DNA from: Microcystis aeruginosa FD4
Lineage (GTDB): Bacteria; Cyanobacteriota; Cyanobacteriia; Cyanobacteriales; Microcystaceae
Assembly: GCF_009792235.1 (NCBI RefSeq)
Contig: NZ_CP046973.1
Coordinates: 2,170,001 to 2,234,000 of the forward strand
Length of the DNA stretch: 64,000 bases
Reading direction: 5' to 3'
The notes under the pieces were generated by a model. The model did not search any database and had not been told where the DNA came from. It saw only the letters and a list, made by a program, of their open reading frames with translations. Positions 44,401 to 52,651 of the stretch are shown here, piece by piece; the first letter of the stretch is position 1, and every line of letters begins with the position of its first letter. The translations under genes were made by a program, and so were the position numbers.

Positions 44401-45834
44401 ATGACCACCGTGAACCCGATTAAATTTGGAACCGATGGCTGGCGCGGGATTATCGCCGCCGATTTTACTTTCGATCGAGTCGCTCTGCTCGCTCCCTTGG
44501 CGGCTCAAGTTTTGGCGGATAATTATGGTCAGATCACCGGTTCGCGGACGATGATCGTCGGCTATGATCGGCGGTTTATGGCGGAGGATTTTGCTCAAAC
44601 TGCGGCGGAATCACTTCAAAAAGCCGGTTTTGATGTGCTTCTCTCCCAATCCTACGCTCCCACTCCCGCTTTTAGTTGGGCAGCTCGCTCAGAAAATGCT
44701 CTCGGTGCGATCGTGTTAACCGCCAGTCATAACCCAGCCAAATATCTCGGTTTGAAGGTAAAAGGTTATTTTGGTGGTTCTGTCTCGCCGGAAATTACCG
44801 AACAAATTGAAGCTTTATTGTCTAATCCGCCGCAATTTAACGCAAATACAGGTAAATTAAGCACTTTTGAGCCATGGTCAAGTTATTGTCAGGGTTTACG
44901 CCAAAAAGTTAATATTGCCGCTATTGCCAACGCGATCGAATCGGGACAACTAAAAGTTTATGCCGATGTCATGCACGGTGCGGCGGCTACGGGTTTAGAG
45001 CGTCTTTTGGGGGTGGAGATCACGGAATTACGCCGCAATCGCGATCCTTTGTTCGGTGGCGGCTCTCCGGAACCTTTACCGAGAAATTTGAGGGAAATCA
45101 TCGATAAACTGGCTCACAGCGCAAATTTAGCCCCTTTGCGAGTAGGTTTGGTCTTCGATGGGGATAGCGATCGAGTAGCGGCGATCGATGGTCGGGGGAA
45201 TTTTTTAAGCACCCAAAATCTCATCCCGATTTTAATCGAGCATTTAGCTGGCAAAAAGGGAATGAGAGGGGAAATCGTTAAAACGGTGAGCGGTTCCGAT
45301 TTAATCCCCAAATTAGCCAGTTTATACGGTTTATCGGTCTTTGAAACCCCGATCGGTTACAAGTATATCGCCGATCGAATGTTGACCACTCCTGTGTTAA
45401 TTGGTGGGGAAGAGTCGGGAGGTGTCGGTTATGGTACTCACATTCCCGAACGGGATGCTTTATTATCAGCTTTATACGTTTTGGAAGCAGTGGTGGAATC
45501 GGGCCAAGATTTAAGCGATCTTTACGCGCAATTACAGGATAAAACTGGTTTTCATTCTCAGTATGATCGCATTGATTTACCCCTAGCTAATATGGAAGCT
45601 CGCGATCAGTTAATTACTGCTTTGGATAACGATCCCTTAAGGGAAATTGCCGGTAAACAAGTCACTGATTGTAATACTATGGACGGCTATAAATTCCGTT
45701 TAGAAGATGGCAGTTGGTTGTTAATTCGCTTTAGTGGCACAGAACCAGTTTTGCGTCTCTACTGTGAATCTTCAACCCTCGATCGAGTTGATGAAATTCT
45801 CGCATGGGCAAAATCTTGGGCTACCTATATCTAG
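44401..45834 (+). CDS. Phosphoglucomutase/phosphomannomutase family enzyme
   Basis: A 477-residue alpha-D-phosphohexomutase that moves phosphate between C1 and C6 of a hexose phosphate. Four family loops are visible: the phosphoserine loop VLTASHNPAKYLGLKV, the metal loop FDGDSDRVAAID, the sugar-binding loop GGEESGGVG and the phosphate-binding loop RFSGTEPVLRLY. The N-terminal IKFGTDGWRGIIAADFT is typical. The substrate (glucose, mannose or glucosamine phosphate) cannot be decided from these motifs; the GGEESGG loop fits a glucose/mannose enzyme better than GlmM. A GGCGGTAC/GTACCGCC hairpin (45846-45875) follows the stop. Confidence 0.88.
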   Translation: MTTVNPIKFGTDGWRGIIAADFTFDRVALLAPLAAQVLADNYGQITGSRTMIVGYDRRFMAEDFAQTAAESLQKAGFDVLLSQSYAPTPAFSWAARSENALGAIVLTASHNPAKYLGLKVKGYFGGSVSPEITEQIEALLSNPPQFNANTGKLSTFEPWSSYCQGLRQKVNIAAIANAIESGQLKVYADVMHGAAATGLERLLGVEITELRRNRDPLFGGGSPEPLPRNLREIIDKLAHSANLAPLRVGLVFDGDSDRVAAIDGRGNFLSTQNLIPILIEHLAGKKGMRGEIVKTVSGSDLIPKLASLYGLSVFETPIGYKYIADRMLTTPVLIGGEESGGVGYGTHIPERDALLSALYVLEAVVESGQDLSDLYAQLQDKTGFHSQYDRIDLPLANMEARDQLITALDNDPLREIAGKQVTDCNTMDGYKFRLEDGSWLLIRFSGTEPVLRLYCESSTLDRVDEILAWAKSWATYI

Positions 45835-45908
45835 AATTTTACCGGGGCGGTACGACGATCAATTAAAGTACCGCCATCAACACTTTTGCCAGTCCTTAGC
45901 CGATAATT

Positions 45909-46520
45909 TTAAGCCAGATGGACATCCTTAAACGCCCCTAGCTGTTCTAGTAATTGCTGATGAGCCGGGTTATGTAGTAGGTAGGGATGATTGTAACAGA
46001 TGGTGACGAGGGCTTGCAGATCATCCACTAAATCCTCAGCTGCAATGGATTCCTGGGGTTGATTGAGGAGAATAACTTGGATTTTGAAGAGACTGCACAA
46101 ACCGAAGATAAAATCATGACAAAAGCGACTCACACTTTCCGCATGGTTTAAAACTAGACATTTCACCTCGCGGCCACAAATCATCTCCACTAGACGCATA
46201 AAACCAGGGTGATTGTGGCTGACTCCGTTGCCGATATCGGTGAGAATTTTAAAGGGTTGACCCTGTTGATGACAAAAGTCTTCTAACACTTTTATCTGGG
46301 TGTCTAATTGGGGTTTTTGTTCAGGTCGATTAACACGAGCATAGCCAATAATAGATGCAGTTTCTTGTCCAGATTGTAAGAGGTCTTCCCGTCGAAATCG
46401 GCGATGACCGCCGTAGGTAGGAATTGGGGAAATTTTACCCTGTTTTTCCCAGCGCCGAAGGGTTTTGATGCTAACTCCGAGCAAATCCGAGGCTTCCCGA
46501 ATAGTGATGAGTTTATCCAT
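45909..46520 (-). CDS. IS607 TnpA-like protein lacking the catalytic serine
   Basis: A 203-residue protein with a MerR-type helix-turn-helix (residues 4-47: TIREASDLLGVSIKTLRRWE, then GGHRRFRREDL) followed by a serine-resolvase domain, the layout of IS607 TnpA. The nucleophile motif YARVSS of active enzymes reads YARVNR, with N64 where serine is expected. The later D-R-L-x-R-F motif reads ESVSRF, losing a conserved arginine. The downstream ICGREVKCLVLNHAESVSRF and IQVILLNQ strands still align. No tnpB is adjacent. The frame is intact despite the lost active site, suggesting either recent decay or retention as a DNA-binding regulator. Confidence 0.75.
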   Translation of the reverse strand: MDKLITIREASDLLGVSIKTLRRWEKQGKISPIPTYGGHRRFRREDLLQSGQETASIIGYARVNRPEQKPQLDTQIKVLEDFCHQQGQPFKILTDIGNGVSHNHPGFMRLVEMICGREVKCLVLNHAESVSRFCHDFIFGLCSLFKIQVILLNQPQESIAAEDLVDDLQALVTICYNHPYLLHNPAHQQLLEQLGAFKDVHLA

Positions 46521-47656
46521 ATATATAACTCAGTTTTAAATTAAAGAAACTTATCGAGAGAGAATTGTCCAACTTCAGACAGTCAGTTGTCCACTTTCAT
46601 ACTGTGATCACCTGACACCAGTGATTGTGTATGAGTTAGGCAAATTAATCATCCCCCTTTGGATAGAGATATTAAACGGGACTTTTTTCTTTCTAAAACC
46701 TGAGTTTGTCCGGGGGTTTTGGGGTATGTCAACTCGTTATACCAAATTTCTAAATCCATGACAGACATCCACGCTCGAATGCTTGCCAAGCCTGCATTCG
46801 TTGTGACGCGAATAAAGAAAAATGGTATCCTATTGGTGATTTTCTCTCACTTAAGGTGAGCAGCAGAAGTTGTTCAAAGAGGGCGAAGGCAATTCGCCCC
46901 TACAATAATATTATTTCGCCAATGGTAGGGGCGCACCGCGTGCGCCCAAAATGTAATATAGATATTTCGACAAAATTGAGATGCACCAGGCATAACCATC
47001 TCTGTCATTACTTTTGAAAAATGGTATTAGGGAGTTGATTGCTATCGAACTCCAGTTTTAACGATCAAAACTGTTAAGTTTTATACATTGTCCCTCTCTT
47101 GATTAAGTTTTGTAACAATTTGAGAGATTTTTTTTTAAAGTAGAGTCTGTTGATTTGTCCAACTTTCACCAAAAAGCTTGGGTATATTTGTCAACTTTTG
47201 GGTAGTTATGCCCAAGAAAAACTGCTATAAATTGGCAAAAAATAGATAAATATTGCCGAAAAATAAATAATTTGCTAAAACACAGGGTAAGCGCATCTTA
47301 ACAATCCTCAACAAAATGAACTTTATGTGAGTTGCTTACCCAGAGGGGGATTCAGGAATATTTGAGGAGAATTTGCCATCTCAATTTTTAAGCAAAAATC
47401 AACCAAATGTTAAGAATTCCTAACTATTTTGATTGACTGGTATCACTTGAAATGCCCCCACAGCAAGCGTATGACAAAATTGGTCAATGGTCAATAGCGT
47501 TTGAGCTGCGCTCACCCTGTTCTAAAACACTTGCTTTTTTTGAAAAGTTGCGCTAGAGTTCTATCAAGTCAAACAAAAAGTTATCAGCGAGCTTAACGCT
47601 TGCTTGACTTTTTTTGATGGCTATAGTACACACAATTAACGCTGGATAATTCAGTT
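46521..47656. other. 1.1-kb gene-free region with MITE termini and hairpins
   Basis: A+T-rich spacer. Copies of the ATACCATTTTTC terminus (as GAAAAATGGTAT) occur at about 46820-46831 and 47017-47028, with a diverged left end TATACCAAATTTC near 46739. These are pieces of the MITE seen whole at 53087-53203. Two GGGGCGAATTGC/GGGGCGCACCGC-type hairpins lie at about 46889-46948. An inverted repeat AAGTCAAACAA/TTGCTTGACTT with seven T occurs at 47565-47617. No gene is supported. Confidence 0.5.
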
Positions 47657-48325
47657 ATGATGACAACCAACAAATTAACCAAAACTTTTGCTTCTGGCTC
47701 CCTAGCCATCGGGGTTCTCGCCGGCGCGGTGCTTACCGCTACCAGTGCGAGTGCCGCCAGCATGATGTTAACTTGGGGGGAATGGACGGGAACCCCAACT
47801 ACTCCCGGTACTCCTCTTCAAGTCGGCGACAAAATAGTTACGTACGTCTCGGGCTCCACTGTAGCCGATCCGCTGGATGATGTTGAGCTGATGGAGATGG
47901 GCGATCATTATTATTTCATATACGATGCCACGACTATGGCTTCCCCTAATGCCAATATGAGTGATGGGTCTTTCACATATACAATCGAGGTCATTGGCTC
48001 CCCCGATTATATTGTCGGGGTTGACCTAGATTCAGACGTATCATCCAACTACGGGACTGTAACCGAGACATTTGCTGAGATACCTGGGCTCTTCTTAGTT
48101 TCAAATAACGGCTCACAGGTCCCTGGTAGCGGTTTCATCGGTATTGACCCCATCAAAAAGTTGACCGTCACAAATACCCTAACTGATCCTATGAGCCCCG
48201 ATGAAGGTCTATTCCAATTCCAAAATTCTTTCCACCAAACAACCGTTCCCGAACCGGGTACTATCCTCGGACTTCTGGCAGTGGGTGGTTTAGGATTGGT
48301 TTCCCGCTTCAAGAAACAAAAATAA
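47657..48325 (+). CDS. PEP-CTERM sorted extracellular protein
   Basis: A 222-residue secreted protein. The N-terminus is a signal peptide (FASGSLAIGVLAGAVLTATS, cleavage near SASAAS, residue 34). The central 160 residues are beta-rich, acidic and cysteine-free, with no recognised domain. The C-terminus is a textbook PEP-CTERM signal: VPEPGTILGLLAVGGLGLVS followed by RFKKQK. Such proteins are processed by an exosortase and associated with exopolysaccharide or the cell surface. No exosortase gene lies in the window. Start at ATG 47657 or the next codon. Confidence 0.88.
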   Translation: MMTTNKLTKTFASGSLAIGVLAGAVLTATSASAASMMLTWGEWTGTPTTPGTPLQVGDKIVTYVSGSTVADPLDDVELMEMGDHYYFIYDATTMASPNANMSDGSFTYTIEVIGSPDYIVGVDLDSDVSSNYGTVTETFAEIPGLFLVSNNGSQVPGSGFIGIDPIKKLTVTNTLTDPMSPDEGLFQFQNSFHQTTVPEPGTILGLLAVGGLGLVSRFKKQK

Positions 48326-48480
48326 CAGTTACCAATGTCTCGTACACATTGATAACTGTAACGTTGAACAAGAATAGCTAAAGGTTAGATGCCCTGTTTG
48401 GTTTTCTAGCTTTTAGCTTTTCCCATAAGTGTTGATTCTAACGCAAGCCAAGACTTAATTTTTGTTTTTGATCAACTTCT
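48326..48480 (+). other. Downstream region of the PEP-CTERM gene
   Basis: Contains the inverted repeat ACAGTTAC/GTAACTGT-like pair around 48327-48362 (AACAGTTACCAATG ... CATTGATAACTGTAAC), a likely transcript-end hairpin, followed by A+T-rich sequence up to the tandem repeat. Confidence 0.45.
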
Positions 48481-48868
48481 GTAGGGGCGTACCGCGTACG
48501 CCCTACCTTCCCAGGCAATCCGGGCAAGGCAATTCGCCCCGACGGTGGGGAAAATTCGTATTCTGTAGGGGCGTACCGCGTACGCCCTACCTTCCCAGGC
48601 AATCCGGGCAAGGCAATTCGCCCCGACGGTGGGGAAAATTCGTATTCTGTAGGGGCGTACTACGCCCTCCCTTCCCAGGCAATCCGGGCAAGGCAATTCG
48701 CCCCCACGGTGGGGAAAATTCGTATTCTGTGGGGGCGTACTACGCCCTCCCTTCCCAGGCAATCCGGGCAAGGCAATTCGCCCCCACGGTGGGGAAAATT
48801 CGTATTCTGTGGGGGCGTACTACGCCCTCCCTTCCCAGGCAATCCGGGCAAGGCAATTCGCCCCGACT
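48481..48868. repeat. Five-copy 84/80-base tandem repeat
   Basis: Units start at 48481, 48565, 48649, 48729 and 48809. Each begins GTAGGGGCGTAC and includes a CCTTCCCAGGCAATCCGGGC segment, a GGCAATTCGCCCC segment and GGTGGGGAAAATTCGTATTC. Units 1-2 have GTACCGCGTACGCC; units 3-5 have GTACTACGCC, a 4-base deletion that shortens the period from 84 to 80. Open frames through the block on both strands are a by-product of its lack of stops. Confidence 0.95.
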
Positions 48869-48888
48869 CACATCAGCCATTTCTAACC

Positions 48889-49558
48889 ATGACTGAGTTA
48901 CACCATGCTTTGAAAACAAGCGCAGATTATCAAGCGTTACCAGCTAAAGTAAGCCAGTTAGTATTAAAACAAGTAGCAAAAACCTTTAAATCCTTTCAAA
49001 AAGCACAAGAACAATTCAAAAAATCGCCCAATAAATTGACAGGAGAGCCGAAATTACCCCGCTATAAAGATAAGAAAAAAGGTAGAAACGTTTAGTAAAT
49101 ATATTATTGATCAATTACTAGATCATCAAATTAACCTTTTAGTTATTGGTCAGAATCAAGGCGGGAAACAAAACCTTAATATTGGGGATAGAAATAATCA
49201 GGCATTGGTGAATATTCCTCACTCAAGATTTATTTAACAACTAACTTACCAGGCAATTTTAGTCGGAATAAAAGTCATGACAACTAATGAAAGCTATACG
49301 TCTAAATGTAGTTTCTTAGATTGGGAACCAATTGGCAAACAAGAAAAATATTTGGGCAAGAGAGTTAAAAGAGGATTGTTTAGAAGTTCGTCAGGTTATC
49401 TCTATGGAGCAGATATTAATGGTTCGTTAAATATAGGGAGAAAGGTAGTCGGAGAGGTTGCATTTAGCAGGAATCCGATAGAGAGGCTTGTAGTTAGCCC
49501 TGTACGGGTCAAAGCGTACAAAGCTGATTTAAAGTGCGACGTTCGCGTACAGAATTAG
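48889..49558 (+). pseudogene. Internally deleted TnpB (IS200/IS605-type) gene
   Basis: The N-terminus from ATG 48889 (MTELHHALKTSADYQALPAK, then QVAKTFKSFQKAQEQFKKSP) is TnpB-like and stops at 49095. The sequence resumes from about 49105 in other frames with INLLVIGQNQGGKQNLNIGD (RuvC-II), an in-frame TAA near 49237, then YTSKCSFLDWEPIGKQEKYL and GYLYGADINGSLNIGRKVVG (RuvC-III, catalytic Asp present). The glutamate expected in the G-K-N-x-G-W-K motif is replaced by Gln (GQNQGGKQ). The part between RuvC-I and RuvC-II is deleted. Dead as a nuclease. Confidence 0.78.
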
Positions 49559-49563
49559 TAACT

Positions 49564-50151
49564 ATGGCTTACTCGACACAGCAGTTAATTGAAATCCTCG
49601 AGCGAGAAATGCACGCCACTTGGAAAGGGGAACGTCTCTTACTCTCCCCGGCAGAGCGCATTGATCATCCAGCGATCGCCAAGGCGATCAATCTAGAAAA
49701 GGTGGGCAAAGTCTTCGCCTATCAGGATTTTCGCCGCCAAGTTCACGATTATCAACAACAATATCAGGTTTCGGGCATTATCTGGCGTGTTTGTCAATGG
49801 GGCGATCGCACTCTCCGTTATCCCGAAATTCATAATCAATTAGTTGCCGTGGAGGGTGACAAGGAAATTCTCATGGCTGCCAAAGCCTCCGTTTTAGAGT
49901 TTTGGAACAGTATCACCCCTAATATGAATTTTTGGTTGGCGCTTAACTCTCGTCGTCCCATTGCTGCCGATTCTCTAGCAGAATTAGTCGCCCAGTCCGA
50001 ATGGGCGGAATTAGATGTGGCGCGCACGGAATTATATCTCGGCCTCTGTTGGGGTAATCCTTTAGAACACCAGTATCAATGGGCGCAACCCTTTTCCGGT
50101 TGTCATCGCATTATCGCCGCCGTCGATGAACCTAGTTCGATTAAGGTATAA
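49564..50151 (+). CDS. Conserved cyanobacterial protein, function unknown
   Basis: A 195-residue soluble protein from ATG 49564. It is rich in Trp (ATWKGERLLL, IIWRVCQWGDRTLRYPEIH, MNFWLALNSRRPIAADSLAE) and in charged helices. No signal peptide or membrane segment. The frame extends 30 bases upstream into the tnpB relic, but the ATG at 49564 begins the protein-like sequence. I believe it is a conserved cyanobacterial hypothetical; no function is assigned. Confidence 0.7.
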   Translation: MAYSTQQLIEILEREMHATWKGERLLLSPAERIDHPAIAKAINLEKVGKVFAYQDFRRQVHDYQQQYQVSGIIWRVCQWGDRTLRYPEIHNQLVAVEGDKEILMAAKASVLEFWNSITPNMNFWLALNSRRPIAADSLAELVAQSEWAELDVARTELYLGLCWGNPLEHQYQWAQPFSGCHRIIAAVDEPSSIKV

Positions 50152-50509
50152 AAGGCGATTGATGTCTTGGGAGATGGGAATTGGGGTGTAGGGAGAAAAA
50201 AGCTGATCACTGAATACTGACTACTGATCACTGATTCCTGATCACTGACTTGAAAGAGGGTGTAGGTTGTGGGGTGTGGGGTGTAGGGAAGGAAACCTCT
50301 TTCATCTGTGGGGGTGAAAATTTTTTCATCGGGACTGATTACTGATTACTGATCACTGATCACTGATCACTGATCACTGTCTCCTATTGTAAAGTTTTGT
50401 TAATTTTTCTGGGATTAGGGCATTTTGTAAAAATAGATACAGAATTGTATGTTATATATATTAGTGGGTGATTAAAAAAGTTCAAAATGCGATTTGCAGA
50501 TCGGAGGAA
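50152..50509. repeat. TGATCACTGA and GTGTGGGG repeat block
   Basis: Iterated CTGATCACTGAT-type units at about 50200-50247 and 50333-50380 flank a GTGTAGGTTGTGGGGTGTGG segment bounded by the inverted repeat TTGAAAGAGG/CCTCTTTCA. The region just before 50509 is A+T-rich and probably holds the promoter of the next small gene. Confidence 0.6.
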
Positions 50510-50515
50510 ATGATT

Positions 50516-50716
50516 ATGTCTACAGAACAACAAGCTCGCGCCTTAATGATGCGTCACCACCACGCCGTCAAAAATCGTCAACAATCGATGTTAGACAGAA
50601 GTGCTTCTGAAATCGGCATTGACAATGACAATGGCTACGGAGAAACCGTTCAACGTCGCTTCTCGGCCGACTTTTCTTCACAAACTTATGATCGCTCTGG
50701 TGCTACTCTGAGTTAG
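50516..50716 (+). CDS. Small conserved protein, function unknown
   Basis: A 66-residue polar protein (MSTEQQARALMMRHHHAVKN, then RQQSMLDRSASEIGID). A GGAGG at 50503-50507 is eight bases from ATG 50516, which makes that start better than the ATG at 50510. Histidine- and arginine-rich N-terminal half, serine-rich tail, no membrane segment. Similar short proteins occur in other cyanobacteria as far as I recall; role unknown. A good terminator follows. Confidence 0.7.
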   Translation: MSTEQQARALMMRHHHAVKNRQQSMLDRSASEIGIDNDNGYGETVQRRFSADFSSQTYDRSGATLS

Positions 50717-50773
50717 GCTCTTAGATTTCGCCAAAGTGTAAGCTTTCAATCTTAGAATTAAGTTAACAATCAG

Positions 50774-50815
50774 CCCACACAAACCGAGATCGGAAGGTGT
50801 GGGTTTTCGGTTTTT
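50774..50815 (+). terminator. Rho-independent terminator
   Basis: CCCACAC (50774-50780) pairs with GTGTGGG (50797-50803), an inner CCGAGATCGG hairpin fills the loop, and T-rich sequence follows. Serves the small gene at 50516-50716. Confidence 0.75.
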
Positions 50816-50841
50816 AGAGATAGGGGTCAGTTCTGGGCCGA

Positions 50842-51618
50842 TTACGGGGTTTCATCGGGATTTATGCCTAATTGCCGTAATTGCGCCGCTAAACGTTCCG
50901 CTCGTTGACGTTCGCTTTCAGCCTGTTGATAGGCTGCCTGGGCGCGTTGACGTTCGATTTCAGCATTCTGACGTTCTATTTCGGCTAATTCCGCAGGTAG
51001 GAGAATTAAATTGCCGTCTAGGTCATAAAAACGTAGCCAAGGGGCTTCTTCTCGTTGGATGCTGCCCATCCAGACTCCTAACCATAATCCCAAACGTTGA
51101 CACCATAACCAACCGCGCTGGTCGGGAATAATTTCTTGATAGCACTGATTTTGGTCTAAAGTCCAACCTTGCAGGGAAGTGGCATCAAAGGGATTATAAA
51201 CGAAGTATTGGGAACAGCGAAAAGTCCGCTCATAGAGGTTTTTTTTGGTAGTTAAATCGATTTTTGCGGTGCTTTCTGACATTAATTCCACGATCACATC
51301 GGGATAACGTCCGTTTTCGTTCCAAACCACCCATCCTGGTCGTTTATAACTACCATCGATATCGAGGACAACGAAAAAATCGGGGCCACGAAAATCTTTA
51401 TTAAAAACCCGCTCACGGCTAAAGTAAATAAACATATTACCGCCAACAAAAAAGTCTTCTCGATCCTGATAGGCTTGTTCGATAGAATCGATTAAGACAT
51501 TCATAGCCTTGCGGTGACGGTGCGTTTCCAAAGGTTCTCCATCATCAAAAATCAAGTCTTCTGGGGGAATGGGTGGTTCTTCCCAATCGATAACTGGAGG
51601 AGTGAGGGGTTGAGTCAT
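50842..51618 (-). CDS. Uma2-family (DUF820) PD-(D/E)xK nuclease-like protein
   Basis: A 258-residue protein of a family very abundant in cyanobacteria. The restriction-like core shows FRGPDFFVVLDIDG and then YPDVIVELMSESTAKID, holding the acidic residues, and KKNLYERTFRCSQYFVYNPF. The C-terminus is a charged coiled coil with heptad-like AEIERQNAEIERQRAQAAYQ repeats (about residues 205-250), common in this family. The biological role is unsettled; nuclease activity is inferred from the fold. It is 29 bases downstream of, and in the same direction as, the alcohol dehydrogenase gene. Confidence 0.85.
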   Translation of the reverse strand: MTQPLTPPVIDWEEPPIPPEDLIFDDGEPLETHRHRKAMNVLIDSIEQAYQDREDFFVGGNMFIYFSRERVFNKDFRGPDFFVVLDIDGSYKRPGWVVWNENGRYPDVIVELMSESTAKIDLTTKKNLYERTFRCSQYFVYNPFDATSLQGWTLDQNQCYQEIIPDQRGWLWCQRLGLWLGVWMGSIQREEAPWLRFYDLDGNLILLPAELAEIERQNAEIERQRAQAAYQQAESERQRAERLAAQLRQLGINPDETP

Positions 51619-51646
51619 CGGGGTTACGTCCGGGATAGAGATGGTT

Positions 51647-52651
51647 TTATTTTATTTGTAAGACGAGGCGATATTTAGGTTGTCCGGTTCTCAATTTTTC
51701 CATAGCTTCATTCACCCGGGAGATAGGATAGGTTTCTGTCACCGGTTCAATGTCATGGCGGGAGGCAAATTCGATCATTTTACTGATGGTACTGGGACTA
51801 CCCAAAGGACTGCCAGAAATCGATTTTTGACCCATAATCAAGGGAAAAGCATAGGTAGCCATGGGTTCAAGAACAGCCCCAACAATATGCAGACGACCTT
51901 TGGGACGTAAACAGGCGATATAAAGACCCCAATCGAGATTAACGTTAACGGTAGAGATAATGAAATCAAAGTAATTTTGTACCGATTGCAAGGCTTCGGG
52001 GTCTCTGGAATTGATAAAATGAGTCGCACCTAGTTCTTTTGCTTCTGTTTCTTTGTCAGGACTACTAGAAAAAGCGGTTACTTCGCAGCCCCAAGCTTTG
52101 AGGAATTTTAAGGCTATATGGCCCAATCCACCAATACCAATGACACCAACTCGGGCCGTGGGTTTAATATCAAATTGCACAATCGGATTAAAGACGGTAA
52201 TACCACCACAAAAAAGCGGGCCAGCTTTGGCCGCATCCAACTGCTCCGGTAAGGGAACTAACCAACTATGATGGGCCCGGACTCTTTCGGCAAAACCGCC
52301 ATGGCGACCGACGATAGTTCCTTCGGCAGTGGCACAAAGGTTTTGATCCCCCGACATACAAGTTTCACAGGTGGAACAGGAACGGGAAAACCAACCAAGA
52401 CCGACTCTTTGCCCTATCTTTAATTCTTTGACTTTAGCACCAAGAGCGGCGATCGTACCGACCACTTCATGACCGGGGACAAAGGGATAGGTGGTCAGTC
52501 CCCAATCGTTATCGAGCATACTTAGGTCACTGTGGCAGATGCCGCAATATTCCACCGCGATTTCTACATCTTCATCCGCTAATATACCCGGATCGTAGTC
52601 AAAAGGCTCTAGTTTTCCCCCTTTTTCTCGGGCAGCATAGGCTCTAATCAT
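51647..52651 (-). CDS. Zinc-dependent alcohol dehydrogenase (CAD/YahK-like)
   Basis: A 334-residue medium-chain dehydrogenase that interconverts aldehydes and alcohols with NADP(H), most likely. Catalytic zinc ligands are in CGICHSDLSML and PGHEVVG. The structural zinc site is CSTCETCMSGDQNLC. The nucleotide-binding GIGGLGHIALKF motif is followed by SSSPDKETEAKELGATHFIN, where a serine-rich loop after the beta strand favours NADP over NAD. The family includes cinnamyl-alcohol-type dehydrogenases and YahK; the natural substrate is not known. Probably co-transcribed with the Uma2 gene. Confidence 0.88.
   Translation of the reverse strand: MIRAYAAREKGGKLEPFDYDPGILADEDVEIAVEYCGICHSDLSMLDNDWGLTTYPFVPGHEVVGTIAALGAKVKELKIGQRVGLGWFSRSCSTCETCMSGDQNLCATAEGTIVGRHGGFAERVRAHHSWLVPLPEQLDAAKAGPLFCGGITVFNPIVQFDIKPTARVGVIGIGGLGHIALKFLKAWGCEVTAFSSSPDKETEAKELGATHFINSRDPEALQSVQNYFDFIISTVNVNLDWGLYIACLRPKGRLHIVGAVLEPMATYAFPLIMGQKSISGSPLGSPSTISKMIEFASRHDIEPVTETYPISRVNEAMEKLRTGQPKYRLVLQIK

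Noticed and set aside
48481..48868. Possible CRISPR array in the five-copy repeat
   Set aside because: The entire 80-84 base unit is repeated with no variable spacer.
48462..48896. Open frames on both strands through the 84/80-base tandem repeat
   Set aside because: They repeat the unit in translation, run on both strands, and change frame at the 80-base units; they are a product of the repeat lacking stops.
50200..50392. Possible CRISPR array in the TGATCAC repeat blocks
   Set aside because: The units are contiguous without unique spacers and are the same microsatellite seen in many spacers; no cas genes are present.
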